64,000 nt of DNA from Cheilinus undulatus (Eukaryota; Chordata; Actinopteri; Labriformes; Labridae), in NCBI RefSeq assembly GCF_018320785.1, contig NC_054867.1:28151855-28215854 (forward strand), read 5' to 3'. The translations under genes were made by a program, and so were the position numbers. Of this stretch, positions 50,291 through 62,395 are shown piece by piece. The notes beneath the pieces were generated by a model. The model ran no database searches. It saw only the letters and a list, made by a program, of their open reading frames with translations, and had not been told where the DNA came from. Within the stretch, counting starts at the first letter, position 1; the number at the start of each line of letters is the position of its first letter.

Positions 50291-51499
50291 TACTGTGACA
50301 CAACGTGATGTCACTGAAAGAACAGAAAACCATTTAACACAACAAATCTTAGCTGGAGAAGCGTGGACCAGCTGTGTTACTTTATATTTCAAACCATATA
50401 GCAAGGTGATCAAAGTATCCTGTGCTTCTATATCACCTCAGCAGAGCCACAGACTGATACTCCTTATGCTACACTTCATTGATTCAAAAATTCCAGCAAA
50501 ATGAGCTCCAACCAAGTATTGTGTGCATACTTTTCAGAGGGCTTTATAATACATTTTTGTATTATAAATCTTTTTTGATTGGTCTTATGTAATGATTTGG
50601 GAAGCTGCATTTTTGATTTTCATGAGTTGTAAGATGTAATCACTGAGATCATTGAGAACTTTTCCAGGATATAAAGTTTTGTAGATACATGTGTAATATA
50701 ATGATTTTTGCTGTTTATCAATGCTTTTGAAGATGGGGTCACTATAAGCATAACTGCTTCCATTGGCTTTAAAGGCACTCCAAACAAAAAATAATCTTCC
50801 ACATATGATTCTTTAAAACCTGGTTAAGAATCTGCTTCTCTCACCAATAATGGAGCTGCCTTCTACTTTGTCGTCACAAGCACTAAAGCATTTCCCCTGC
50901 TGTGGAAAACCAACACGTGGAAATGCACCACATACACACAGCAAACTGAGCTGGCAGGACTGAGGACAATTTTAATCTCAAAGCCAAGATTAAGCATTCA
51001 TGACAAGATGATCTTCTGAGCACAGCTGTGCAGGCTTGTGGCAGCCAGTGCTGTGATTCAAGGAGATTTATGCATAAATTGTAAGAATCCTAGCATGATA
51101 ATGTGAGAGAAGGGCCAAAAAACAGTGAGGGAGGAGTTAGTCTTCAACAAAGCAGCAGCTTCCATGTAACACATGTATATGACACAGACAGATGAGCATA
51201 CAGTCATGTCACAGTTTTACCAACACAACCCTGGAAACTCAATCCAGTAAGGACAGATTACAGCTATAAAAATATCAAAATGCTCTCCCTCTCTTTCCAT
51301 GGAGTTAAGCTTTTAAAAACTCTGACATGATGATTCCTGTGAGGCACTGATCTCTCCACAATATAGGATTATTCCATGGACATGCATGTGTGTGAGTCAC
51401 ATGACTTACTAGCCAATATTTAAACGTCAAGAAGGCAGTGCATGTTTCTAATAAGTGTTGCTTTTTGTGTTTTAAAAATCACATTAACACATTTATATA

Positions 51500-52036
51500 C
51501 AGTGCTTAACACATTTATTAGACCACCCTAACCAAAGTAAGGTTTATGTCACAGCTGCCCTAAATTAACAGCATTGGTAATTACCAAAATCATTTTATAT
51601 GTTTCTGCAATGGTTAATACACCAATATGTAGAAGCTCTTTAACCAAAATGATATTTTTAATGCTAGAATATAATTATTATTGTTATCCATGAATTTTCA
51701 AATTTACTGATTCATAAAAAAAGGGAAAAAATAGTAAAGCACATTAATATTTCTTGATTCATATGTCAAATTATAGTTATTTACTTGCATTCCTGAACAG
51801 AAAAATGAGTTTTAGTGGTTGAATGTTATGCTTGATTCATTTCTGACTTCTCAGAGAAGCCCAGTGAGCCGGCTCAAATTTGGGTGAATTCAGTTTGAAA
51901 TTCCTCATTCCTGTTCAAAATGGTAAAACATGGAGAGCTGACTGAAAATGAAAGAGTCTGCATTAAAGCACTTTATGATGCTGGATGGTCTCTGAGACAA
52001 ATATGACAGGTGGTCTAATAAATTTGCTAAGCACTG
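51500..52036 (+). mobile_element. Tc1/mariner-type MITE, inverted pair member 2, with transposase start
   Basis: 537 bp flanked by TA (51498-51499, 52037-52038), with ends CAGTGCTTAACACATTTATT and, reversed, CAGTGCTTAGCAAATTTATT. It is the inverted relative of 49079-49628. At about 51921-52006 (+) it keeps a short frame MVKHGELTENERVCIKAL followed by YDAGWSLRQI and a stop. This is the start of a mariner/Tc1 transposase helix-turn-helix, which suggests both copies derive from an autonomous element by internal deletion. Confidence 0.88.
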
Positions 52037-52103
52037 TATCTCTGATGTGATTGATCTTACTTCACTGAAGTCAACAGTTTAGCTGATAAAGCCGCTGTGT
52101 TAC

Positions 52104-52205
52104 CTTTGCATCCTGCAGCGGCCACACTGGACTTCCTCGCCCACTTGAACTGCATCTGCATGTCCTTATTGTTTTCATCTGACAGCAGTTTCTCCCTGCT
52201 GGGGT
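52104..52205 (-). CDS. arhgef25: arhgef25 distal alternative 5' exon 2 (candidate)
   Basis: A 102-nt exon between acceptor AAGATTTCAG and donor GTAACA. In the frame that joins the next shared exon (33044-32722) it reads PSREKLLSDENNKDMQ, then QFKWARKSSVAAAGCK, open throughout, with ATG codons at DMQM. In the frame left by the exon at 53167-53229 it is also open, but then the join to 33044 would be out of frame. It may therefore supply its own start codon, or act as 5' UTR. It lacks the Cys cluster of the proximal exon, so its product would not be palmitoylated there. Confidence 0.5.
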
Positions 52206-53166
52206 CTGAAATCTTACACAAAAGGTAGACATTTGAGTGAGTATGTGAAATGAGAAAGATAAAAACATTAACTTGAAAAGCCTTGCTGTCGTTATCAAAA
52301 GTGTAAAATGGATCAAAAGAATTTTGTGATTAAAACACCCATGTCTGTGTGTGACAAAGACAAAGCAGAAAAGGTAATTGACTTAATTACACCACTTTAC
52401 TACTCCCTTTCACCTCTCTTCAAACCCATCTGTCTTTCCTATTTTTACTTCAGCTAAAGTGGTTTCTTATCTTATCTGAAGAATTTCTCTAAGAGGACTG
52501 AACCAGGAGAGTACAGAAGATAACACTGGATCCTAATTTCAGTTAATGTGCACTTTAAAGTGACCTAATTTAAACATTTTTTAAAAGGCTTGTTTTTTTC
52601 TTACTTACTGCAACATAAAAATGTAACCAAATTGAAATCAGTGCAATGTAAACATACACATCATGTTGTTACATATTTTTGTTTCATATGGCCAGTTATA
52701 CTTGATTGATACTGGGTTCAAATCTTACAAATCATCAGGAAAAATGAATATACATATTTAAATAACAGAGCTGGCATTGTTATGGTTTTTGAAAACACGA
52801 CATCAAAATAAAGCCATTATTTCATTTGAAATAGAGGGCATTAACATGAGTTCAAAACTGTAATTCCTTTTTTTCTTTTACTGTAACATTAGAAAATCTT
52901 ACCTACAACAAATAAAGAAGAAGAAGAAGATTCTACACAGTGGAAGTGGAAACAAAAGTTGCAGCAATCAAACAAAAATTCTTACATTCCTGTTTAATCT
53001 TGATTCTTCAAGTTAAAAAAGGAATGACAGTTCAGACTAGTTTGAGATTTTTAAACATGCCTGAAATTCTTTACACTGAGAAGTGATCAATGAAAGTTTT
53101 CAGCAATGAAGGCTGTTATTTTAGAGCATGTTAAAATGTTTGGCTTTGTAAACCAGAGACACTCAC

Positions 53167-53229
53167 TTTATCAACCCTGAGTCCCAGAAGTTGTTCAGTC
53201 CTCCCCTGCACTTTTGCCAAAGTCTTCAT
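53167..53229 (-). CDS. arhgef25: arhgef25 most distal first exon (candidate GEFT-type N terminus)
   Basis: ATG at 53229 opens 21 codons starting MKTLAKVQGRTEQLLGL, followed by donor GTGAGT. From memory, a human ARHGEF25 isoform begins MKPPDRPAPGRTDRILG; the shared MK, GRT and LG spacing suggests the same alternative first exon. It ends in phase 0, which does not fit the phase-1 entry of the 33044 exon either directly or through the 102-nt exon, so the full isoform structure is unresolved. Confidence 0.5.
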
Positions 53230-54326
53230 TTTGCATCATCAGTTGTCCTCTGTTCAGACTTGGTGATTCCTTTTCATTCTTTAAAATCCACATTAATTTC
53301 CCCCCTGCTAAATGAAGCATCCACAGCTGGTCCTTTGATTTTAAACAGAAAGAAAGCTCAATAGCGTCAGAAATTCCTGCCAGGAGAAGAACAAAGAGTG
53401 GACAATCTATGCTTTGCACCAGTCCTTTGTCTGCTCTGGGCAGTGAAGACAGCTGTTTAATTGCAGTGGGATCCAACCCCAGGCCTCTTTGGGACAAGAG
53501 TTGGGTCAGTCTGTCTGGACAGGTCCAGCCACGTCCCAGTGGTCCCATAGGCTAAATTCAGAAGCAGAAGTTGCAACTCACTTGAAAGCCCCAGAAAGAC
53601 CGTGGGAGCTTTGTTTGAACCACAGATTGAAGATTGAAAAAATACCATTAAATCCTTTTAGACCACTCATCATAAAAAGAGAAGATTTAAACACAGATCA
53701 TACAAAGCTTTGACATTCCTCTGATTATTGACAAAGGCATAAATGTACATCATCTTCAGTCCTTGATGAGCATATTCTACAGGCTGAAATCTGTGTGTGA
53801 AACATCCCCACCCTTTGGTGAAACTGAGAAACATCTGAATCAGCCTCCCCTGCTGCTGCTCTTTGAGACGGATTTTGCTGCCAGTTAACCTCCTGAATCT
53901 GGAAACTGTCCCATCTGTTCAGAGAACTCTGGCTACATCTGATGGGATTTGATCATTTGTCAGTCTTAGCAATCAATTAGATTCTTCTGCCAGAAGCAGC
54001 TTACAGTTAACATTTATACGTTTACAATTGGATTAATGATTAATTCAATGCTTACAATGACAGTGTTTGGCATAAATGCTATCAGATTTGACAGAATACC
54101 AGGTGTAATATCAGCTGGAATGGTTTACCTAAAGGTTTTCTTCAGGTTCTGCTGTATTTCATTTTATGACAGAAATCCTGATATACAAACAGAGAGGAAG
54201 AAAATATATTAAACTTCAGAGCAAATTACTTAATGATTTAATACATTTAAACAAATGTTTGATGTAACACACAGGTAACCTGGACTAAACTGCTGTTATG
54301 TTAAAGGTGAAAGTGCCTGCAGGAAG
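53230..54326. other. 1.1-kb divergent promoter region between arhgef25 and the ankrd33-type gene
   Basis: Between the most distal arhgef25 exon (- strand) and the ankyrin gene promoter (+ strand). No coding sequence is recognised; the open frames at 53489-53713 (+) and 53457-53648 (-) have no family features. Contains ATTAATGATTAATTC-like homeodomain motifs near 54031. Confidence 0.45.
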
Positions 54327-54342
54327 TAATCCTCTTTATAAA
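54327..54342 (+). promoter_or_regulatory. CRX/OTX-type site plus TATA box upstream of the ankrd33-type gene
   Basis: TAATCC at 54327-54332 (the CRX/OTX consensus) lies directly before TTTATAAA at 54335-54342. The spacing to the inferred first exon (from about 54370) suits a TATA promoter. CRX sites are typical of photoreceptor genes and human ANKRD33 (PANKY) is photoreceptor-expressed. The motif is short, so binding is inference. Confidence 0.5.
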
Positions 54343-54369
54343 GCTGTTGTAAGTGGGATGAGCTGAGAA

Positions 54370-54630
54370 CAGGAGCTGAACACATCGTGAAGACTCTGTG
54401 AAGACTCCTCCTCTCAGTTTTATGTCATCACTACATTATGAGGCATGGAAATGGGTAAAGTGCCTCTATTTACAGGCCTGCAAGGGAAACTGTGAGCTGC
54501 CAGCTACTCTGAAAAACTCAGAAGAAGAGTTGGAGGAAGTCAGAAGTCGCCCAGAAGAAGTCACTTAAGAGCGACATACACAGTCCAACACGTCAGTGCT
54601 ACTACATCATCTGGCAATTTGCACTGTATG
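54370..54630 (+). other. ankrd33: ankrd33-type gene noncoding first exon (inferred)
   Basis: Ends at 54630 with donor GTAAGT, 28 bp downstream of the TATA box at its inferred start. The last three bases are ATG; spliced to the next exon (ATGTAG...) they give a two-codon upstream frame, ATG ATG TAG, which might damp translation. The start is estimated from the TATA position. Confidence 0.5.
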
Positions 54631-55795
54631 GTAAGTAGGTTTTCTTTATTATTATTATTGTTTGCGCATCATCACTGGTTTATTTGTCAGAGTGATACTG
54701 AAGTAAAAACTAAACTAAGGAAAGATAAATGTTTTGCTTCTTCCTTTAAATCTGATCTCTATATTGTGGTTTGCTCAAACTTAGACGGTGACATTTCTTT
54801 TTGTACATGTGTGCATTTTTTAAAGTAAGAACTGCTTCCTATCATGGTCATGACAGATGAATTATGTGTCACCTAAATATCTGGAAAACAATTCTTAGTG
54901 GTTAAATTTAATAAACTAAAATCATAACTGTGTTGAGTGATTTCTAACTCAGGCAAACTGGTCCAACCAAAATATGACTAATTGCATGGAGTTTCTTACA
55001 TGCTTCTTTGCAGATACAATTTATTAGCAAGAGGGTTAAATTTAGTAGCTGTATAGGCTTCAGAGAGCAGTACAAGGGCCAAAACACATGTTGACCACGT
55101 CCACGTGCGGCCAAGGCTATTCTGGGGTGGATTGTTCCACATTTAGCCCAGCTGTATGTTCAGCGGGGCTTTTAGATGCTGATCCAGTTACTCAACACTA
55201 AAGGCACACTGAGCTCACACAGACACACCCACTCCATGACACTCAGATAACTCACTCATAATCCCAGTCTGACAGACTCATGTCAACCCATCCATCTGAC
55301 AAAGAACAAACTTTTGATCTTTAAAAGTTTGAATCTGACGTTATAGATTTAAAGTACAATTAGGAACCTTTGGAAGCCCTAAGAGGACATGGATCTCTTC
55401 ATTTTACTCCATTTCAACAAGTAAATTTCTTAAGATCTGGAGAAATTATCTATGTGTCACATGAAAACCATTACTGTTATCACTGAGATACCAACATAAA
55501 TAAGTCAAGATCTCAAGAAAACAACCATAATTTCCTGAAATCACTGGGAAACAGCCACATAAAACATATGAAAGTATATTCACTTGTGGTTTCCATTGAT
55601 ACCTTCAATGAAGAGATGATGCCATAGGTCGCATAAGGCTCTCCTTGCAGGAAATGTTCATCCTCTTTGCATTTCAACTTCTATAGCTGACTTTGTGATA
55701 AAACATCCAATATTTATCCGTCTGATTTGTGTCTATGGTTGATTGTCTTGCAGATGTAGTGTACAGTATCATCTTACCAACACTGCCATTGAAAG

Positions 55796-58729
55796 ATGGC
55801 CACTGCAGCTGAGGACCCTCACCTGGGCTCAGGCCCAGATGAGGATGACTTGTCCCTGTCAGGGGGTGACTATGATTCAGACAGCCTCCTCTCTGATGAT
55901 TCAGTTCTTCCTGACTATACATCAGAGTGTGAAAATGGGCGCCTGGCATCAACGTTTTATCAAGCATGCACCCGCAACGAGCCTGTCTCTCTGCGGAAAA
56001 TTCTGGAGAGAGGGGTCACAAAGGAGGAGGTCATGGAGCTGGACATCAACAACATGGTGAGGGTTAACTTCTTGTTTATAATTCAGAAGATAACCAAAAC
56101 CATCCTGATATCCATAACAGCACAACCTAAAGTGTGTTATACCTTTGAAACATAAGTTTAACAAAGTTACAAGCATCATAAAATATGTGCAATTTTCAGA
56201 ACATTATTGATGCTTAGCATTGACTTTTATTGACAGAATGGCCTGATGGTGGCTTGCTGCAAAGGATATTTGGATGTTGTGTATGGACTTCTCAACTGTC
56301 CCTTCATAGACATTAATCACCAGGACAATGAAGGCAACACTGCTCTGATGATTGCATCACAGGCCGGTAAGTGTACAGAACAAACATTGAGAAAACAAAA
56401 CAAAACAGCAACGGCCTGCTTTTATGATATATGAGAACACACGCAATTAACATGTAAAGAATTCACTGACTGAAATATACCCATAATAAAACATATTATT
56501 TAAGTCGAATTTATTGCAAACAGAATAAAAAAAATATCTTCTCTGAGTCAGTTAGGGTTTCACTCATTTTCAGACAAGCTTGTCGATCTAATCTGTGAAT
56601 TGTGTGTGTTTTCTGTACCCCAGGTCATGTGAGCACAGTCATGTATCTCTTGAACTACTTTCCGGGTATAGACACTGAAGTCAGAGACTGTCGAGGTTTC
56701 ACAGCTCTCATCAAAGCTGCTATGACCGGTCGCACTGATGTCATGGCTGCACTTATTATGGCTGGTAGGTATAAAGCAGGCTAAGTAATTTGTGGCACAA
56801 AATTGACAATTTTTCTTAAATTATAATCCATAATTCCAATTCAGGTTAATCCTTTTATTTATTGTTGCATAATTTATGCATACTTAATGAAAATAATATA
56901 TACTTTGGATATAAGACATATTACATTTTGTTCATCTATCTATCTTTTTCTTTTCAACTCCCTCCCTCACTCACTCAGGAGTTGCTGCTTTCTTTATTTT
57001 TTTCCAAATCCTGTTATCAGCTCAATAACCAGGGTCCTTGTATGTCTTGGTGAATAGTGACAACTCTGGTGGTGAGAATAGCTGAGCTGTGGTTTATCCA
57101 TCCATATTTGAAGACAGCTAACTCGGCAAGTGAATGTTACAGTGACGCCAGACCGGTTTAAGGGATAATTCTGAGGACATTATAACATCTTAACACGCCC
57201 TCCACCAGCCTAATCTCTGATTTACTTGACTTGAAGCTGACTGTAGATTAGCAACTAGCAGAGCTATTTGCAGACGTAAAATGTTTGCCTTAATCTATTT
57301 TAGTTATAATTTGTTGTTTGACATACCAGTATGTTAACAACTTTTTCTTTATTAATTACCTTCTGTTGACTTTATTGATGAATTGATTAAACTGAAATTC
57401 TGTTGATTAGCCATAATATTTTTATTCATGTTTGTAATTCACTGGTTTTATTATAAAGCCCTTATTTTTGTTAGCTCATTAAACATGAACAACTTAATAG
57501 GTATTTTTCGCAATTACTTACAGGTATAAATCATAAAACTAATGGTTAAATTTCTTACATCTGCATCAGGGTCAGTGTTCTGGTTATATGTATGCATGTT
57601 CACCCTCACTGTCAGAGCTTACTGAGACAGATGAACACAATAGAGCCACATTTTTGCCAAACAGAGGCAAGACATGAGTTCTGTTGAATTATGTTGCTTT
57701 CATATGCTATACAGTTCACTCCAATATGGAGCTATTTTTGTGTGGTTTAAGAAACCTGTGCTTTTCCTGTGATAACGGTTCCTTTTTACCAAGGTTCTCT
57801 GTATATGTGGTTATCCTTAAAGAAAAAAGTATGAACATATTTTTCAAAATTCCTATTTCTTTCCCTCTTTTTTCTTAGGAGCTGATATACATGCAGTAGA
57901 CACCACAAAAGGAAAATGTGCTCGGGACTGGGCAAGAAAAACTGGTCGCTATGACACCCTCTATCGTCTCCACCGCCTTAACTTGCGGCCAAAAGCTGAG
58001 CAGTTCTGTGAGAGCTACATACCTGAGTGGCCTGACCTGAAGGAGAGGGTAGCCAAGGCCACAGCTGAGAAAAGTCCAAGGGAAAAAATTACCCAGCGGC
58101 TCAAAAACACATTTGGATTCAGATTTCCTCGTGATCCTGAGGACAACGGGTGCTTGGATCACATGGTGCGCATCACCACCAGTGTCCACAGTCCCTTGGT
58201 TTGCACTGGATGCCGTCCACTCTGTCCAACAAGTCCTCCTGAGGTAGGGAAGAGGCGGCTGGCAGTCCCAGAGCTGGTGGAGAAACACACAGAAAAGGCA
58301 TTAGAAGAGAGTTCAGTGTGCCACAGCGATAGCTCAGTGTCACACATCATACCCACAATCCAATCTGCAGAGTCTATCACTGCAACATGCTGTGCCGACA
58401 GTGAACGACGAGGCAGCATCCTCTCTCTTGCTTCCACCAAAGTTGCTTCTACGTTTCTGCCCCGCAGTATGGCAAGACGAAACAGCGTGTTCCCCTCTGG
58501 CTGCATCCCCCAGATCAACATCAGCAGGCCTACAGAGGCAACGCCAAAGAAAGAAAAGAAGAAGAAAAAAATGGACAAGGGCTTCCTGGAGCCACCCAAG
58601 TGGAAGTACAAGGAGATCAAGGATGAGAAAAAGAAGGAGAAGAAGAAGGCTGAGAAAGAAAAAGAAAAGGCAGAGAAGGACAAAAAAGAAAGCAAAAAAG
58701 AAAAAGACAAGAAGAAGATAAAAAATTGA
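55796..58729 (+). CDS. ankrd33: ankrd33-type ankyrin repeat protein (photoreceptor ankyrin repeat family)
   Basis: Coding exons 55796-56056 (the exon starts at 55754), 56237-56366, 56624-56764 and 57879-58729, with GT-AG borders and matching phases; 460 aa. The acidic N terminus ([20 protein letters not shown]) is followed by ankyrin repeats at about residues 88-213: [59 protein letters not shown] and a partial fourth. Family blocks follow: [29 protein letters not shown] and [14 protein letters not shown]. The last about 55 residues are mostly Lys and Glu. From memory ANKRD33 (PANKY) is a photoreceptor protein that modulates CRX-driven transcription; ANKRD33B is a close paralogue and I cannot exclude the b form. 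ANKRD33 shares human 12q13 with the other genes here, which favours it. Confidence 0.87.
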
Positions 58730-59750
58730 GGGACTTTACTGCTGTATGAATCCCTCCTTTTGAGAACAATTTTTGCAGCCAATGTTGAACTTATATCCTT
58801 GATGGAAATTAAGCAAGAAAGGTGATATTTTTCTTGTTAAAACAAAACTGCAGAGGGACTCAAATGAGCACTTTCAGGTGAAGCTGAGGCGTGTTTGAGG
58901 AATGTCTCAAAGTTGAGATATGTATCTCATATTTTGAATAACAATAGAGGAGATGTTTATTTTTTCATTACTATATTTGCAATTGTGTAGAGCTGAAGAG
59001 GGCTAAAAAGAAGTTTTAAGATGATAATGGAAAAAATGCAAGCAATTCCAGATTTGTTCATATATTTTCACAGGTGCTAAAATATGAACACAGTCTACCT
59101 CATCACTGAAATCAAACCCAGGAAGGCAAATACTGTATATATGCCTGCATGTGTATTAAAGATGTAAATTTAGAGACACAAAGCTGCAGGTAGCCTTAGA
59201 TTCTTTAAATTATACAATGTGTTACACTGTATGTTGAATTGGTTGATGCTTATTTTGTAAAAATACACATATTCACTTAAATTCTGTGTAGAATGTAGCA
59301 AACAGAAATGCATCAAAAGTTGTTTTGCCATTTTCCGATATTGCCAATAGCATCTTCAAATATCTCTTGCATTTATAAACTCTATGACTGCAAGGATCTC
59401 TTGACATTACAAATAAATATAGGAAAGCTGAAGTTTCACTTGAGTCAATTTATTGTGACAGCTCTGCAGGTTTTTCATTCGTTTATGCTCATCTATTTGT
59501 TTTTATGCCTTCGACTTTGCTTAATTTATTTTTTAATCAATCGATTCATTTGCAATCGTGGCATGCAACTACATCCATTGAAAGGCTGTGATTTAAGCAG
59601 CTGGATTTATTTAGAGAAACTTGGCTTTGTGGTGGTGCTGTAACTAACTGTATGGCCTGGCCTCCAGATTTGAGACACGTTCTTCACTGACATCAGTCAA
59701 ATTTCCAAGAAGTATCAACAAAATAAACAAGAATCAAAGAATTGCTCCCA
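58730..59750 (+). other. ankrd33: ankrd33-type gene 3' UTR (inferred)
   Basis: Non-coding. Candidate poly(A) signals are ATTAAA at 59155-59160 and AATAAA at 59412-59417, with another AAATAAAC near 59720, so the mature end could be anywhere between about 59180 and 59750. Confidence 0.5.
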
Positions 59751-59964
59751 GACAGCTTGATTCATTGTCATCAAGGTTATTATAATCATAACAGGCTTCA
59801 TAACACAAAAATACTGTGTGTTTATAAAACTAACAAAAACGTTATAGACAACAGGTTCCCAGTTTTAGTCCTTGTCAGTTCCTTTCATTGATAATTCTTT
59901 AATTTCAGTCATACTATTCTATATGAGAGCATCTGTCTTGTAGTGGATGTTAATAAATATGTGA

Positions 59965-60015
59965 AACAGTAAGATTAGATATTCCTTTATTAGTCCCACA
60001 AGGGGAAATTCCAAT
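59965..60015 (+). repeat. Short fish repeat TTCCTTTATTAGTCCCACAA
   Basis: ATTCCTTTATTAGTCCCACAAGGGGAAATTCC is a string I recognise as recurrent in teleost genomes, probably the end of a non-LTR element. No other part is present. Confidence 0.5.
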
Positions 60016-60373
60016 TACCCATGGGAGATATCCCACATATTTAAAGCTGATTTGGAAAAACTTGCTCTAGAGGGCTATTGAATTTGACAAAGGAAAGGGA
60101 CTGAATCTAACATTAAAGCAAATAAAAACTTCACTAAATCAAAGCATTTTCCACAGAAATAGAAATTAGTAAGCTTACCTTAAAATGTAATTTTGAACTG
60201 AAATTGAAAACAAAAACTCAAAATGAAATAAATATTAAATGAAGAAATACTAAATTAATTTTAAATTTATAATTTGAATAATAATAATAATACAGTAATT
60301 CCTTTCCTCCAGCAGGGAGAACACACTGAGATCGAGCTCTCTTTTCCAGGGGTTGAGCTGCAGCAATACAATA

Positions 60374-61883
60374 CACCGCGATCCAAATTATTATGCTAAT
60401 GATATTTTTCTCTGATTTTCCTAAATAGTCAATGCAAATGACAGTTTTTAATTTTAATAATTTTCAGGTCATCAACTGCTAGAGCATAATTCAAATTTTA
60501 TTGAACAAACTTCCCAATGATAACTTAAAAATCAAATAAATAAAAATCTCAAAATGCGTTGCTCAAAATTATTATGCACAACAGAGTTTCAAAACATTTT
60601 ATAGTTTGTAAAGAACTGAAAATGGTCATTCGTTGAATTTACAGCATTAGAAGGTCATGTTTACTGAAATAAAAAGTGATTTCACTCAAAAACATCTCAA
60701 CAGGCCAAGTTCCATGTTAACATAGGAGCTCACCTTTGATATCAACTTCACTATTCTTGTATCCATTGAACTTGTGAGTTTTTTGGAGAGTTTCTGCTTG
60801 AATTTCTTTGCAGGATGTCAGAATATCCTCCCAGAGCTGCTGTTTTGATGTGAACTGAGGATGCTCCAAAGGTTCTCAGTAGGGTTGAGGTCAGGGGAGG
60901 ATGGGACCACACCATGAGTTTCTCTCCTTTTATGCCCATAGCAGCAAATGACACAGAGGTATTCTTTGCAGCATGTGATGGTGCATTGTCATGCATGAAG
61001 AAAATTTTGCTACGGAAGGCACGGTACTTCTTTTCGTACCATGGAAGAAAGTGGTCATTTTCACACCTCCAGGGACCCTAAAGGGGCATACCAGCTCTAT
61101 CCACATGATTCTGGCCCAAAACCTGACTCCACCACCTCCTTGCTGACGTCACAGCCTCGTTGCAACATGATGACCATCCACCAACCAACCACTACTCCTC
61201 CATCTGGACCATCCAGGGTGGCACGGCACTTATCAGTAAACAAGACTGTTTGAAAATGAGCCTTCATGTATTTCTGGGCCCATTGCAACCGTTTCTGCTT
61301 GTGAGCATTGGTTCGAGGGGCCGAATAGTAGATTTATGCACGACTGCCTCTGGAGGATCCTACATCTTGAGGTTTGTGGGACTCCAGAAGCACCAGCATC
61401 TTCAAATACCTGTTTTCTGCTTTGTAATTGCATTTTAGCAGCTGCTCTCTTAATCTGATGAATTTGTCTGGCAGAAACCTTCCTCATTACACCTTTATCT
61501 GCATGAACCCATCTGTGCTCTGAATCAGCCACAAATTTCTTCACAGTACGATGATCACGCTTAAGTTTTCGTGAAATATCTCATGTTTTTATACCTTGCC
61601 CAAGGCACTGCACTATTTCACAGTTTCCAGCAGCAGAGAGGTCTTTTTCTTTCCCATATTGCTTGAAACCTGTGGCCTGCTTAATAATGTGGAACGTCCT
61701 TCTTAAGTATTTTTTCTTTAATTGAGCTCACTTGGCAAACTAATGATCACAGGTGTCTGAGATTGATTTCAGTGATCCAAAGAGCCCTGAGACATAACAC
61801 CATCCATGAGTTTGATTGAAAAACAAAAAACTGAATGTTTATGACACTGAAATCCAATTTGCATAATAATGTGGAACGCGGTG
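60374..61883 (-). mobile_element. Tc1/mariner-superfamily transposon with ACACCGCG-type ends
   Basis: 1510 bp flanked by TA (60372-60373, 61884-61885). Inverted ends: left CACCGCGATCCAAATTATTA, right reverse complement CACCGCGTTCCACATTATTA. On the - strand, decayed transposase pieces appear in order: ADSEHRWVHADKGVMRKVSA (about 61530-61470), FQTVLFTDKCRATLDGPDGG (about 61255-61195) and HDNAPSHAAKNT (about 60992-60957). Several frameshifts make it non-functional. Confidence 0.87.
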
Positions 61884-62198
61884 TAAAGGACAGAATAATC
61901 AAGGTATATTTAACACAGCAAAAATAATTTCAAATACAGTCATTAACACATACCTATACTTGCAAATCCTTGCCTTAGTAAGTCACATTTTAAAGCAGTT
62001 GCAATCACTTTCCTCACACAGTTCAGACACAAACACCATATGATACCAGTGAGGGCAGCCTAGCTGTCATCTCAAAATTATTCTAAATATTTGATGTAGC
62101 AACACTAAAAGTTGTCCTACACTAAAAGTTGTTCTAAACCTTAGTGTTTTTAAATTGATCCAGTTCTGAGATGGTTGTACGGACTGAAATATTTATAC

Positions 62199-62395
62199 TG
62201 GTGGTTTTCAACCATTTTTGGCCCAAGGCACACCCAAGATCAAGCTGAAATCTAAAGGCACACTACACCATATCAATATTGGTACAAAATAGCCTCCATC
62301 CTAGTTATAGTATACAGTTGTACAATTTCCCATAGAACAAAATGACTTGCTACAACACACACTAGTGTGTCATGCCACACCATTTGAGACCACTG
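62199..62395. mobile_element. hAT-type MITE with 8-bp target duplication
   Basis: Ends TGGTGGTTTTCAACCATTTT and, reversed, CAGTGGTCTCAAATGG, matching the CAGTGGTTCTCAACC terminus of hAT-type MITEs. Flanks ATTTATAC (62191-62198) and GTTTATAC (62396-62403) match at 7 of 8 positions. No coding sequence. The inner part has the GGCACAC pairs typical of this group. Confidence 0.75.

Noticed and set aside
55674-55967. 97-codon frame on -
   Set aside because: Antisense to the first coding exon of the ankrd33-type gene.
58159-58782. 207-codon open frame on the - strand
   Set aside because: Antisense of the Lys/Glu-rich ankrd33-type last exon; its long Phe/Ser runs are the complement of Lys/Glu codons.
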